Origin: Candidatus Geothermincola primus
GTDB taxonomy: Bacteria > Actinomycetota > Geothermincolia > Geothermincolales > Geothermincolaceae
Assembly (NCBI GenBank): GCA_015711725.1
Contig: JACVIX010000013.1
Coordinates: 1 to 38,841, forward strand
Reading direction: 5' to 3'
Length of the DNA: 38,841 nt
Shown here in pieces: positions 25,115-34,416 of the stretch; positions within the stretch are counted from its first letter, which is position 1; the number at the start of each line of letters is the position of its first letter. A program made the position numbers and the translations under genes. The notes beneath the pieces were generated by a model. That model saw nothing but the letters and a program-made list of their open reading frames with translations, was not told the DNA's origin and did no database searches.

Positions 25115-25425
25115 TGAGGCTCTGAGCCCTTCTTTCGCTTGGGAGAATCAGGCGTCTCCAACCATCCCGAAGATAAACTCCTTGGCCATTGAGGGCAGCA
25201 ATTAAAAAATAAGGACCGATGAATCGATAGAAACCGAAAATCGTGTATAAACATCTTGCCTCTAAGTAACGATATAATAATAAAGCTGTTCGCAGCTTCT
25301 TTAAGAATCTTCTCATTGAGTAAAAAGTGCCATTGTTCGGTGATTTATTCCCGACGGGGAAGCTGGGAATTATAGCTAATGAGAGGCATCGAGGGTTTAG
25401 CTAAAATGATATTTTTGAGGTGATA
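25115..25425. other. Intergenic stretch without a supported gene
   Basis: These 311 AT-rich bases separate the operon end from the next small gene. Short minus-strand frames here have no ribosome binding sites. I see no strong promoter match or terminator. Confidence 0.4.
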
Positions 25426-25785
25426 ATGGAAACGAAGGAACTGGCGGAACGGATCGCTTACCTGCTGCTGGATAGGGAATTTCTCCGAGACGAGGAGATA
25501 GAAAAGATTTTCCAGGTGGATGATTTCGAGGTAATAAAAGCGAAAAATCTTCTCTGCCGTTATTATGGCATAGCCTATGAGAAATGGCATAACGTGGGGG
25601 AGATAAGCGCTCCCTGCCTATTTCTTTTGGACGAGTTCACCGGTGATGGCGCTAGGGAAATCATCCATCGGGTGTTCCATGACCCTCAATTCAAAACCAA
25701 AAAACGCTTGCGCGAAGAGATGAGAAAAAATCAGCTGAGGACTGAGGTAAAGGAGATCTATAGAATTTTGCAGGAAGAGCTCTAG
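25426..25785 (+). CDS. Unknown helical protein, 119 residues
   Basis: The ATG at 25426 follows GAGGT; a GTG six bases earlier overlaps that site. The protein is charged and mostly helical, with the N-terminal pattern ELAERIAYLLLDREFLRDEEIEKIF and a basic C-terminal part (KKRLREEMRKNQLRTEVKEIYRIL). The single CR pair and a central FLLDEFTGDGA stretch suggest no known motif to me. It is convergent with the duplicated CxxC protein gene, 26 bases away. Function unknown. Confidence 0.7.
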   Translation: METKELAERIAYLLLDREFLRDEEIEKIFQVDDFEVIKAKNLLCRYYGIAYEKWHNVGEISAPCLFLLDEFTGDGAREIIHRVFHDPQFKTKKRLREEMRKNQLRTEVKEIYRILQEEL

Positions 25786-25811
25786 CGGGACTCAGCTCGC
25801 CGGGTAAACCT

Positions 25812-26867
25812 CTAGAAATTTATCTCTATTTCCAGCGCCCCTTCCCCCGACTTTTTCCAATCAAAAGTCACCCGTTGATTTCTCGCAATAAAAGAAGCGC
25901 ATATTCCGGCCACAAACGAATAATTGAATGGGTTTTCCACTCTGACCTTCAAGCCACTTTCCATGGGCACGGTGAAGATGGGGTTCCCCATTCCTCGAAA
26001 AGCCAGGAAGAAGAGGTCCCTCACCCTTTCCTCCGGTTTTCTGTGCTTCCACTGTATCTGTGGCAGGATGGTATCCACTACTTTTTTGGTGACAACAGAG
26101 ATGGCTTTGTCTATATTCCCTCCAAAACGCTGCCCATATTCCCTTTTTGTTCTCTCAAAAGCCATGTTTATCCCGGCAACATCTACGAATATAACGGGCT
26201 CCCCTGTCCTGGTATCAATAACGATGCCCTTTTGTTCATCCCAATGAAAAAAACTCACGGATATAGGCGCCTTGCATTCCCCGCACCGCTTATAACTTAT
26301 ATAACCTCTCCTAGGTTTTTCCTGGGGGAGTTTCATCTTCTCGAAGATATCCTTCTTATCTTCCTGGCATTTGAGGATCAGGTTATACTTCCCGCCTTCC
26401 CTTGTCACTTGGACATCCCCGCACTTCCGATCCAGAGCCATAAAAGCGCCCATGACGTCTCCGCTAAATAGCTCTAAGTTGTAGCACTGAGAAAAACTCA
26501 CCCAAACATACTGGGAAGGCTGGTACTTTACAATTTCCGCATCGGCAAGCCCCAAAGCCCTACATACCTCAGCGAGCTCATAATATCCTTTCTTTTTTAA
26601 AAACGGGAGCGCCCTCAAGAGATTTATCCTCCAACCCACCACGCTACGCACATACTCCCGCGCGTCAATGGCTTTAGCCTCTCTTAAAATACCTCTCGCG
26701 TTTATGGAAAGTTCCTTTTCCAACTCGTCGAAGATTCTTTCGATAAGGGTTTTCTCTATGATCACTAGACGTTGTTTGCCATCCCGAGTGGTCAGGCGCC
26801 CATCTGCCGTCCAGTTGTGATACCTGGATATGAAATAGGGAACCCCACAGCTTTTACACGTCTTCAC
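25812..26867 (-). CDS. Unknown protein made of two repeats, each opening with a CxxC zinc-ribbon-like motif
   Basis: The 351-residue protein has a visible internal duplication. Repeat 1 (about 4-168) begins C4-KS-C7-GVPYFISRYHNW, then DGRLTTRDGK. Repeat 2 (195-351) begins C195-GE-C198-KAPISVSFFHW, then GIVIDTRTGE. Both continue with a helical part and close with similar strands: VWVSFSQCYNLELFSGDVMGAF in the first, VRVENPFNYSFVAGICASF in the second. The two CxxC pairs could together hold one metal ion or each start a small ribbon. The general form recalls small-ligand sensor domains such as V4R, but I cannot assign a family. The GTG start has GAGG thirteen bases upstream and an in-frame stop just before. 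Confidence 0.8.
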   Translation of the reverse strand: MKTCKSCGVPYFISRYHNWTADGRLTTRDGKQRLVIIEKTLIERIFDELEKELSINARGILREAKAIDAREYVRSVVGWRINLLRALPFLKKKGYYELAEVCRALGLADAEIVKYQPSQYVWVSFSQCYNLELFSGDVMGAFMALDRKCGDVQVTREGGKYNLILKCQEDKKDIFEKMKLPQEKPRRGYISYKRCGECKAPISVSFFHWDEQKGIVIDTRTGEPVIFVDVAGINMAFERTKREYGQRFGGNIDKAISVVTKKVVDTILPQIQWKHRKPEERVRDLFFLAFRGMGNPIFTVPMESGLKVRVENPFNYSFVAGICASFIARNQRVTFDWKKSGEGALEIEINF

Positions 26868-27956
26868 TAATCATCAACTGCCTCAACACTTTCCTAAGCA
26901 TTTAGAGCTATTTTTCTTTACCTATCCGTCAATCTCCACGGGGCGCGCCTTTTAATATCCAATCTCTACCCGAGCGTTTTAGGGATCTTTCGTAAGATCG
27001 TCGGCGAACATCATTATCCACAGCTCAATTCTTCTTAAACTGCCACTATTCTACTTTCTTATCGGTTATTTGGAAAAATAATTCAGCATATCAGAGCATC
27101 TTCTCGCCAGTCTAATGCCATCGCTTGATAATCTACCCCACAGTTCTCCACTTGGTTTTTAACCCACTTGTATCATTCAAAAGATCCGCAACCCTATCTC
27201 AAGACTCCGCCCATACTTTCCTGCCGAGCCATGATGTTATTCTGAAAAGCGCGTCCACCGACACTGACGATCAAACTTGATGGGAGAAACCTTGGATCGA
27301 TTTCCATTTTTATGCGATTCGCAGCTTCAAATAAACTCGATTATTAAGAATTCACGCTTTTTCTTACCTTGCGAAGCTCCGCCCAAGTCCTCTTCAAATA
27401 AATTAATAATGTTTCCTTAGTTCCATTTTTCAAAAGATTGTTCTGCCCATTCCGCGATTATTCCTTTTTTTACCCTTTTTTTACTCTTCCCTCACCAATT
27501 TTGCGCTCGCTTGCTTTTAAACATTTGAAAAACTGTCTTCATGCTCCCAATTTGGAAAAACCATGCGAAAAGGAAAGCCCGCAACGCAAGTTATAATTTC
27601 TTCTTCTTGCCCCGTTCGCTCTTTCTGGAAACTTGATGAACTGCCACACAGATTCTCGCGAACGATAGATGTTGGATTATTTCTTAAAGTGATTTTATGC
27701 CCAAAAAATTGAAATGCTGCCAGACTCCCAATTAGAAAATATAATACAAGATGATGGGAACGATCACATATGATGAAAGCTAGGACACAAAACCAATCCT
27801 TCAGATAAAAGATATCGCGGAAATCGAGGAAAAAGTTTGAAAGCTTATTTTATAGCTCCTCTTTTTGATTTATCGAGCGGTTAGTTATATAATTTTTTCA
27901 GCAAGCAACGGATAAATCGGCTTAAGAATCGCATCTCATTCTTGATATGGTAAACG
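26868..27956. other. 1.1-kb AT-rich stretch without a supported gene
   Basis: This is the longest non-coding stretch in the window. No frame of 60 codons or more exists on either strand, and I see no RNA gene, tandem repeat or insertion-sequence end. A single exact DnaA-box string TTATCCACA occurs at 27014-27022 and is not part of a cluster. Short frames on the minus strand around 27550-27690 look faintly coding but are broken by stops, so a decayed gene is possible. Confidence 0.5.
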
Positions 27957-28340
27957 ATGAGCTCAAAAGATATCTCTAAGGCGTTGATACGTAAAGCCGC
28001 GCATCTGCTAAAAGAGGCAAAGAATTTGAGCACCTCCGCGTCCCGCATGGAGAGCGCGAGTCATTACCTTCGAGCGATGCTGGTGGCAGCTGAAGCCATC
28101 CTTGCTTCCCAGAACCTTAAGCTAACCGACCCCCAAGCGATTATTCAATCACTTTCCGATTTTCGATTAAACGGGGAACTTTTCCCAAGCGAGGCTATTA
28201 GTTGGCTGGAAGATACCTATGCCTTGTTGGAGGGAGAAAATCGCAGCGATGACATTGATATGGACACGCTGGAAGACATCGAGGACAAAGCCATCAAATT
28301 CATAGCCACCGCGGAAAATTTGCTGTTTGAAATAATTTAA
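27957..28340 (+). CDS. Small helical protein, possibly HEPN-like
   Basis: The 127-residue protein starts at ATG 27957 with only a weak upstream GATATGG. Its first half is built of amphipathic helices with ALIRKAAHLLKEAKNL, then a block with regular small residues (SASHYLRAMLVAAEAIL). This resembles HEPN domains, which form helical bundles. The HEPN RNase signature Rx4-6H is not clear, so RNase activity should not be assumed. The C-terminal part is acidic (DDIDMDTLEDIEDKA). No nucleotidyltransferase partner is adjacent, which argues against a standard HEPN-MNT toxin pair. The composition is gene-like. Confidence 0.65.
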   Translation: MSSKDISKALIRKAAHLLKEAKNLSTSASRMESASHYLRAMLVAAEAILASQNLKLTDPQAIIQSLSDFRLNGELFPSEAISWLEDTYALLEGENRSDDIDMDTLEDIEDKAIKFIATAENLLFEII

Positions 28341-28426
28341 CCGCGCCTTTATCGCCATCCCATTCCAATTCAACTTTAAATTTCATCATTTAATTGCGAC
28401 TATTTTTCCTCTCCTGGAAATTACTA

Positions 28427-28455
28427 TTACCACATCGCGATTCGTAAATTATAAT
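28427..28455 (+). promoter_or_regulatory. Predicted promoter of the galT-galK operon
   Basis: TTACCA (28427-28432) and a perfect TATAAT (28450-28455) are separated by 17 bases, about 40 bases before the ATG of the 62-residue protein that precedes galT. I see no clear operator palindrome next to it. Confidence 0.55.
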
Positions 28456-28494
28456 AATGAAGATTAATAAAAAAGAGCTCTGGAGAACACTATT

Positions 28495-28683
28495 ATGCAA
28501 AATATAGGCGAATCCTCAGAATCACCAAAGAAAAAGACGGAGCCGAACGACACCGAAAGCGAGGATGTAAATTATCCCCGGTACGGTATATATACTCTGG
28601 GCGGCGACATGATAAAGAGTGTGGAAAGCATGGGGGATGGACGTTATATCATCTATTATTCCTGGGAGGAGGATTCCCCGTGA
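28495..28683 (+). CDS. 62-residue protein translationally coupled to galT
   Basis: The ATG has GGAG nine bases upstream, and the stop TGA overlaps the GTG start of galT as GTGA. The N-terminal 25 residues are polar and low in complexity (many S, E, K, P). The C-terminal part, PRYGIYTLGGDMIKSVESM then GRYIIYYSWEE, looks like a small beta-rich fold with alternating hydrophobic and charged residues. It has no cysteines, signal peptide or membrane segment. Being the first gene of the galactose operon with its own ribosome binding site, it is very likely translated. I do not recognise the family. Confidence 0.7.
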   Translation: MQNIGESSESPKKKTEPNDTESEDVNYPRYGIYTLGGDMIKSVESMGDGRYIIYYSWEEDSP

Positions 28684-29657
28684 GCGAGATGCGTTGGGAC
28701 CCCTTCCTAGAGGAGTGGGTGGTAAGCTCCACTCATCGCTCGGAGAGACCCCTCCTTCCCGAAAAATCTTGCCCGTTGTGCCCCGGAGTCCTGGAGGTCG
28801 CAAAGGATTATCAGATAGTTGTCTTTGAAAATCGCTACCCTTCCTTTTATCGTCATCCCCCCATGCCCGATGTCGAAAGTCGCGGTTTGTTTAAGGCCGC
28901 CAGCTCCCAAGGGGTCTGTGAGGTGGTGCTATACACATCTCAACATGATCTCAGTTTAGCCGATCTTCCTCAGGGGCATATCTTCAAACTCATAGAAGCG
29001 TGGAGAGATCGCTACTGCGAACTTGGTAACCTCCCTTATGTGGATTACGTCTATATCTTTGAGAATAAAGGGGAAGTTATCGGGGTCACCTTATCCCATC
29101 CCCACGGACAGATTTACGCTTTCCCCTTTATACCCCCTAAAATAAGCAGGGAGCTGGCCATAGCTAACCATCACTTTGCCCGGAAGGGTAAATGTCTTTA
29201 CTGCTCTCATCTGGAGGCCGAGATAGCCGATGGAGAACGCATTGTGCTGGAGAATAATTTTTTCGTGGTGTCAGTTCCTTTCTTTGCCCGCTATCCTTAT
29301 GAGACACGTGTCTATCCCAGACGCCATTTGGGATCCCTGGAGGAGATCTCCGGGGAAGAGGCTTGGGGTATGTCGCTGACCCTTAAAGAGCTTTTGAACG
29401 CGTATGACAGCCTGTTTGGGTATTCTTTTCCTTACATAATGTCCATATATCAGTCCCCCACTGACGGCGCTCGTCATGAGTACTTCCACTTGCACATAGA
29501 TTTTTATCCCCCTATGAGAGCCGCGGACAAACAGAAGATACCAGCGGGCTGCGAGGTGGGGACGGGAACTTTCTTGAACGACACGGCACCGGAAGCCAAA
29601 GCCAAGGAACTCCGAGACGCTTTACACAGATGGCGCGAGAAACGAGATGGACGATAA
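28680..29657 (+). CDS. galT: Galactose-1-phosphate uridylyltransferase
   Basis: The 325-residue enzyme swaps UMP between UDP-glucose and galactose 1-phosphate in the Leloir pathway. The nucleophile motif is H140-P-H142-G-Q144 (SHPHGQIYAF). Two cysteine pairs, C31-x2-C34 and C172-x2-C175, are candidate zinc ligands. The second HIT-like half has EYFHLHIDFYPP near residues 271-282. The length fits the compact GalT of Actinobacteria and Thermotoga-like bacteria. The GTG start has GGAGG eight bases upstream and overlaps the stop of the small preceding gene. The end overlaps galK by eleven bases. Confidence 0.95.
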   Translation: MSEMRWDPFLEEWVVSSTHRSERPLLPEKSCPLCPGVLEVAKDYQIVVFENRYPSFYRHPPMPDVESRGLFKAASSQGVCEVVLYTSQHDLSLADLPQGHIFKLIEAWRDRYCELGNLPYVDYVYIFENKGEVIGVTLSHPHGQIYAFPFIPPKISRELAIANHHFARKGKCLYCSHLEAEIADGERIVLENNFFVVSVPFFARYPYETRVYPRRHLGSLEEISGEEAWGMSLTLKELLNAYDSLFGYSFPYIMSIYQSPTDGARHEYFHLHIDFYPPMRAADKQKIPAGCEVGTGTFLNDTAPEAKAKELRDALHRWREKRDGR

Positions 29658-30819
29658 AGAGGTCGCCTCAACACTGACTTTAGGTTTCTCTCAGTCTTTC
29701 GGCACCCCGCCTGAAATACTGGTCAACTCGCCAGGGCGAATCAATCTGATCGGGGAACACACGGATTACTGCGGGGGGTTGGTGCTCCCTTTCGCCTCCA
29801 ATTTATCTATAGGATTCGCCGCTCTTCCTCGCCCAGAGCCCCGAGTCGCCGTGGAATATCTTGATTTGGGGGAGGGAGATTCTTTTGCCCTGCCGCCTCG
29901 AATTGAGGAGAGGGGCATGGCCTCATCCCGATACCTTAAAGGGGTTATTCAAGCCCTTCAATCCAACGGTTACAGGGTGGGAGGAATGGATCTAGCTATA
30001 ATGGGCGACCTTCCCATCGAGGCGGGCATGAGCTCTTCCGCTGCGCTGGAACTGGGAACCTGCATGTGTGCCGAGTTTTGCTCGAATCTACGCCTCGATC
30101 CCTTGACCCGCGCCAAGATCTGTCATCAAGCCGAAAGAGAATATTTCGGGGTCCAGTGCGGGATTATGGACCAGTATGCCTGTGCTCTCGGGGAAAGAGA
30201 ACGTGTGCTTCTGATTGACTGCGCCACTGGTTACATAGAGAGAATACCGCTGAAACTCGACGGGTCCGCCTTGCTGGTCTGTGACTCGCGTGTACGCAGG
30301 GAACTTAGCAATTCCGCGTATAATTTACGAAGACGGGAATGTGAGGAGGCTATATCCCTGATAATGTCCCGCGGAAAATACTCTAGCCTAGTAGAGATGA
30401 GAGAAGATTCCGAATGGGAGATGGAGGCGGAAAACCTTCCGCTACGCCTCCAGCCACGCCTCAAACATTTCATCGAAGAGAACCAGAGAGTGCGATGGGC
30501 CACGGAATGCCTCAAAAATGGCGATCTGGAGAGGTTGGGCAAGATAATCTATCAGTCCCACTGCAGCCTGCGAGATCTTTACCATGTAAGCATCGCCCAA
30601 CTCGACTTCTTGGTAGATCGAGCCATGGCTACAGAGGGGGTTCTGGGTTCCCGTCTCATGGGGGCCGGTTTCGGCGGATGCACCTTGAATCTTGTTTTAA
30701 AAGAACATGTAGATTCATTTAAGAAACGCATAGCTGCGGAATACAGGGAAAGATATGGCTTGGAGGCTGTTCTTTATGAGGTCTATCCCTCGGAGGGATC
30801 CCACTTCGTATCTATATAG
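29647..30819 (+). CDS. galK: Galactokinase
   Basis: This GHMP-family kinase phosphorylates galactose at C1 with ATP. The galactokinase signature GRINLIGEHTDYCGG is at 30-44, the ATP-binding glycine loop is GMSSSAALE at 127-135, the likely catalytic aspartate is D175 in CGIMDQYAC, and the third GHMP motif is LMGAGFGGCTLNL near 337. The length of 390 residues is normal. The ATG lies inside the end of galT, so the two are translated together. The UDP-galactose epimerase gene is not in the window. The gene ends 62 bases before the convergent pheT. Confidence 0.95.
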   Translation: MDDKEVASTLTLGFSQSFGTPPEILVNSPGRINLIGEHTDYCGGLVLPFASNLSIGFAALPRPEPRVAVEYLDLGEGDSFALPPRIEERGMASSRYLKGVIQALQSNGYRVGGMDLAIMGDLPIEAGMSSSAALELGTCMCAEFCSNLRLDPLTRAKICHQAEREYFGVQCGIMDQYACALGERERVLLIDCATGYIERIPLKLDGSALLVCDSRVRRELSNSAYNLRRRECEEAISLIMSRGKYSSLVEMREDSEWEMEAENLPLRLQPRLKHFIEENQRVRWATECLKNGDLERLGKIIYQSHCSLRDLYHVSIAQLDFLVDRAMATEGVLGSRLMGAGFGGCTLNLVLKEHVDSFKKRIAAEYRERYGLEAVLYEVYPSEGSHFVSI

Positions 30820-30881
30820 GCGGTTACCGCCGATTACCTTTCATAGGGCTAGCAGCAAAGATAACGCGGACGATATAACCC

Positions 30882-33287
30882 TTACTCCCTGATTCGGGCA
30901 TCCAAGCGCTCCCTTAAACCGTTTAGTATCCTCTGCATGGAGGATTTGGCCTCTTCCTCTTTGAGGGTGCGTCGGGGATGCAGAAAAACCAGCCTGAAAG
31001 CGAGGCTTTTATAGCCCTCGCCAACTTGCTCGCCCCGGTATAAATCAAAAAGTCGAACGGAATCCAGCAATTCCCCAGCATGAGAACGAATAACATCTAT
31101 CACCGTTTCGACCTCTACCTTTTCGGGCACCACCACAGAAAGATCCATGTGGATGGATGGATATTTCGGAATTTCCCGGTATATAGCCTCTTTTACTCCC
31201 TGCGTCAAAAATAAGTCTAAATCCAGTTGCATCGCCACCACCCCATCTGGTAATTCCCATCGCTTGAGCAATAGTGGGTGGAGAGCCCCCATTTCCCCCA
31301 ACGTTTCTCCCCCATTTATGAGCTCCACCGCAAGTTGCGGATGGAAGTAACTTCTCTCCGTTTTCTTCAGTCGGCCATCTTTTATCCTGAATTCCTCCAG
31401 CATCCTTTCCCAAATACCTTTCATAGTGTAAAAATCTGCCCTTCTGGCGGATACGTCCCACTGCCTTGGCTCCCAATCGCCCATGAGGGCTATTCCCAAC
31501 ATCAGCTTTTCCTCAGGCAGCTTTTCTTCGCTCCTCTCCCTAAAAATCCTTCCCATCTCAAAAATGGCAACATCGTCTATGCCTCGATTGAAGTTATGCA
31601 CTAAAACGTTGAGTAAGCATGGATAGAGGGTGGTACGCATCTCTGCCATCTCCTCGCTTAAGGGATTTGCCAATCTTACCGGCTTTATCTCTTTTCCATC
31701 TCCCGAGAAATAACGGTTCTTTTCGGAGGAGACGAAAGCGTAGCTGATGACCTCGTTTAATCCCAAACCAGTTAACAGTTGGCTGAGACTGCGTTTTCTC
31801 CTTTGCGCCAGAGATAGTTTACCTGCCCTTGCGCGACTCGCCGGGAGGGTCGCAGGTATCTCCCAGTATCCATAAATTCTGGCTATCTCCTCAATTAAAT
31901 CTATCTCCCTTTCCAGGTCTGGTCTGAAAGTAGGAACTTCGAAACCGATCGCGTCTCCCCCACTTTCTCCTTGCAGGCGCTTCAAACCCAGGGCCTGCAT
32001 GGTGGAGACAATCCATGACCTTTCAATCTCCGCTCCCAATATCTGCGATGCCCTCATAGGTCGCAAATTTATATTTACAGGGTGTATTTTTCGAGGATAT
32101 TGGTCAATAGCGTTGGCGTAAATCATCCCTCCCGCTAGCTCTTTCATCAATTGAACAGCTCGATTTGCCGCCATCAATGCGCCCGATGGGTCCACTCCGC
32201 GGGAAAAGCGATAGGAGGCCTCTGAAGTAATATCTAGTTTTCTAGAAGTTCGATTAATCGCGGGCGGAGAGAAATAGGCGGACTCCAGAAGTATCTTTCT
32301 GGTGGTCTCAGAAACCTCGGTATTTTCGCCTCCCATCACCCCAGCGAGGGCAATGGGGCCGGAAGGATCGCAGATTAGCAGATCTTCCTCTCCCAATGCC
32401 CGTTTCACCCCATCTAACGTGACCATGACCTCCCCTCTTCTCGCGCGCCTAACTATGATCCTGGATTCCGCTATCTTTTCCGCGTCAAAGGCGTGGAGGG
32501 GTTGTCCCAATTCCAGCATGACGTAGTTGGTGCAATCCACCACGTTGCTCAATGGTCTTATTCCCGAGAGCTTCAATCTCATCTGCATCCAGAGAGGGGA
32601 ATCGGTTACGGTGATCCCTACAATCATCCTCGCCACATAACGGGGGCATAAATCCGTATCCAATATCTCAACAGAAAAGTGTTCGTCGATGGGCTCTGCC
32701 TCTTCTTCCACTTCGAATGACGGGTATCTATATGTGATCCCGGTTAGTGCCGCAATTTCCCGGGCTATGCCCACTATGCTGAGGCAGTCCGGCCGGTTAG
32801 GAGTTATGTCCAGTTCCAGAACTGCCTCGCCTAAATGATATCTTCGCGCGAAGTCCTCGCCCACAGGGTCATCCATGTCCAGGATGAGTATCCCGCTTTC
32901 CTCCTCGCCGATGCCCAGCTCTTGACCACTGCAGATCATTCCTTGGGACTTTACCCCCCGGATCTCTTCCTCCATTATCTTCCTCCCGCAAGCAAGAGTT
33001 GAGCCAGGAGTGGCCACCGCCACTTTAGCATGGGGGAAAATGTTCGGTGCGCCGCACACAATCTCACCTTCCCTCTCCCCCCAATCGACCTTACACACTC
33101 TCAGGTTTTGAGCGTGGGGGTGTTCATGGATCTCTTTGATTATTCCTATCGTCACTCCACTGATCTCTTTCCCGGGATACTCGATGGACACCACTTCGGT
33201 GCCTGTGTTGGTAAGCAGGTCGGCGAGCCGTTCCACTTCCATCTCAATATCCACATATTCTTTAAGCCATTCCAATGGGACTTTCAT
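30882..33287 (-). CDS. pheT: Phenylalanine--tRNA ligase beta subunit
   Basis: The 801-residue beta subunit of the alpha2-beta2 enzyme has the usual domain order. It begins MKVPLEWLKEYVDI, followed by an EMAP/OB-type tRNA-binding domain (about 40-150) with HPHAQNLRVCKVDWG. B3/B4 and B5 domains follow (DITPNRPDCLSIVG, PLSNVVDCTNYVMLELGQPLHAFD), then the catalytic-like core with ANPLSEEMAEMRTTL. The C-terminal anticodon-binding FDX-ACB domain has YPSIHMDLSVVVPEKV and SLAFRLVFLHPRRTL. The length is standard. It starts 16 bases after pheS and closes the translation operon. Confidence 0.97.
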   Translation of the reverse strand: MKVPLEWLKEYVDIEMEVERLADLLTNTGTEVVSIEYPGKEISGVTIGIIKEIHEHPHAQNLRVCKVDWGEREGEIVCGAPNIFPHAKVAVATPGSTLACGRKIMEEEIRGVKSQGMICSGQELGIGEEESGILILDMDDPVGEDFARRYHLGEAVLELDITPNRPDCLSIVGIAREIAALTGITYRYPSFEVEEEAEPIDEHFSVEILDTDLCPRYVARMIVGITVTDSPLWMQMRLKLSGIRPLSNVVDCTNYVMLELGQPLHAFDAEKIAESRIIVRRARRGEVMVTLDGVKRALGEEDLLICDPSGPIALAGVMGGENTEVSETTRKILLESAYFSPPAINRTSRKLDITSEASYRFSRGVDPSGALMAANRAVQLMKELAGGMIYANAIDQYPRKIHPVNINLRPMRASQILGAEIERSWIVSTMQALGLKRLQGESGGDAIGFEVPTFRPDLEREIDLIEEIARIYGYWEIPATLPASRARAGKLSLAQRRKRSLSQLLTGLGLNEVISYAFVSSEKNRYFSGDGKEIKPVRLANPLSEEMAEMRTTLYPCLLNVLVHNFNRGIDDVAIFEMGRIFRERSEEKLPEEKLMLGIALMGDWEPRQWDVSARRADFYTMKGIWERMLEEFRIKDGRLKKTERSYFHPQLAVELINGGETLGEMGALHPLLLKRWELPDGVVAMQLDLDLFLTQGVKEAIYREIPKYPSIHMDLSVVVPEKVEVETVIDVIRSHAGELLDSVRLFDLYRGEQVGEGYKSLAFRLVFLHPRRTLKEEEAKSSMQRILNGLRERLDARIRE

Positions 33288-33303
33288 CTTTGCTCCCGCC
33301 TTT

Positions 33304-34386
33304 TTAAAATTGTGTCAAGAACCTGAGGTCGTTCTCAAAATTGAAACGTAGATCGGGAATCCCATGTTTCAACATAGCGATCCTCTCCACCCCCATGCCA
33401 AAAGCGAATCCGCTATACCGCTCAGGATCATAACCAACGTAGGAAAATACCTGTGGATCGATCATGCCCGAACCCAATATCTCCAGCCAGCCGGTATATT
33501 TGCATATTCTACAACCCTCTCCTTCGCAGATGAAGCAGGATACGTCAACCTCCGCGCTGGGCTCGGTGAAGGGAAAGAAGTGGGGTCTGAAACGGACCTG
33601 CCTTTCCTCGCCAAAAATAGCGCGCGCGAAATATTCCAAAGTGCCCTTCAGATCTCCGAAAGTGATTCCCTGGTCTACCGCGAACCCCTCCACCTGATGA
33701 AACATGGGAGAGTGGGTGGCATCCGGAACGTCGCTGCGATAACATTTTCCAGGTGATATGACGAAGAGGGGAGGCTTCCTGCTCTCCATCACCCTGACTT
33801 GCACCGGGGAGGTATGGGTTCGCAAAATGACTTCCCCCAAAGGAATCCCCTCGCGGTGGATGAAAAAGGTGTCTTGCATGGATTTTGAGGGATGATCCTC
33901 GGGGAAGTTTAACGCCTGGAAATTATAATAATCCAGTTCCGCCTCGGGGCCCTCCACTATCTCATAGCCGAGGCCGAGGAAGACGTCCTCTATCTCTTCC
34001 ATGGTCCGGCTGATGAGATGCCTCCTACCTCTTGGAAGGTATCTGCCGGGCAAGCTAATATCGAATAATTCTTCCCTGAGCGTCTTCTCGGTCAAAACCC
34101 GCTCTAAGGAAGTTCTCTTTTCCCCCAGCCATTCCTCCAACAATTTTTTAAGGGAATTTCCCACCTTGCCTGCCTGGGGTCGCTCCTGCGCGGGCAGGCT
34201 TTTCAGCCTCTGCAATATTTCAGTGACCTTGCCTTTCTTGCCGAGATAGGCGACGCGTATCGCCTCAAGCTCAGCCTCGTTTGCCGCGCGTCTTATATCT
34301 TCCCATGCCTGCAGGGCTAGTTCTCGTGCTTCCGCGTCCTCCCTTATCTCCTCCGGGATTACTCTATCTTCAAGGGATTCCACCAT
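33304..34386 (-). CDS. pheS: Phenylalanine--tRNA ligase alpha subunit
   Basis: The catalytic alpha subunit has an N-terminal coiled-coil tRNA-binding arm (about 20-105), then the class II core. The core includes MEEIEDVFLGLGYEIVEGPE, the FNFPEDHPSKSMQDTFF-like motif 2 region, LRTHTSPVQVRVM, CYRSDVPDATHSPMFHQVEG and the motif 3 end FGMGVERIAMLKHGI. The cysteine block CFICEGEGCRICKYTGW is also seen in many relatives. At 360 residues it is slightly longer than usual because of about fifteen additional N-terminal residues. AAAGGAG before the ATG at 34386 supports this start. It follows the methyltransferase gene by 30 bases. Confidence 0.97.
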   Translation of the reverse strand: MVESLEDRVIPEEIREDAEARELALQAWEDIRRAANEAELEAIRVAYLGKKGKVTEILQRLKSLPAQERPQAGKVGNSLKKLLEEWLGEKRTSLERVLTEKTLREELFDISLPGRYLPRGRRHLISRTMEEIEDVFLGLGYEIVEGPEAELDYYNFQALNFPEDHPSKSMQDTFFIHREGIPLGEVILRTHTSPVQVRVMESRKPPLFVISPGKCYRSDVPDATHSPMFHQVEGFAVDQGITFGDLKGTLEYFARAIFGEERQVRFRPHFFPFTEPSAEVDVSCFICEGEGCRICKYTGWLEILGSGMIDPQVFSYVGYDPERYSGFAFGMGVERIAMLKHGIPDLRFNFENDLRFLTQF

Positions 34387-34416
34387 ACCAATCTCCTTTT
34401 ATCCTCCTCGCATTCC

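Noticed and set aside
27014-27022. Exact DnaA-box sequence TTATCCACA in the gene desert
   Set aside because: A single copy with no cluster, AT-rich unwinding element or dnaA/dnaN genes nearby, so not evidence of an origin.
30818-30832. Short GGCGG/CCGCC inverted repeat after galK
   Set aside because: Only a five-pair stem without a T tract; too weak to call as a terminator.
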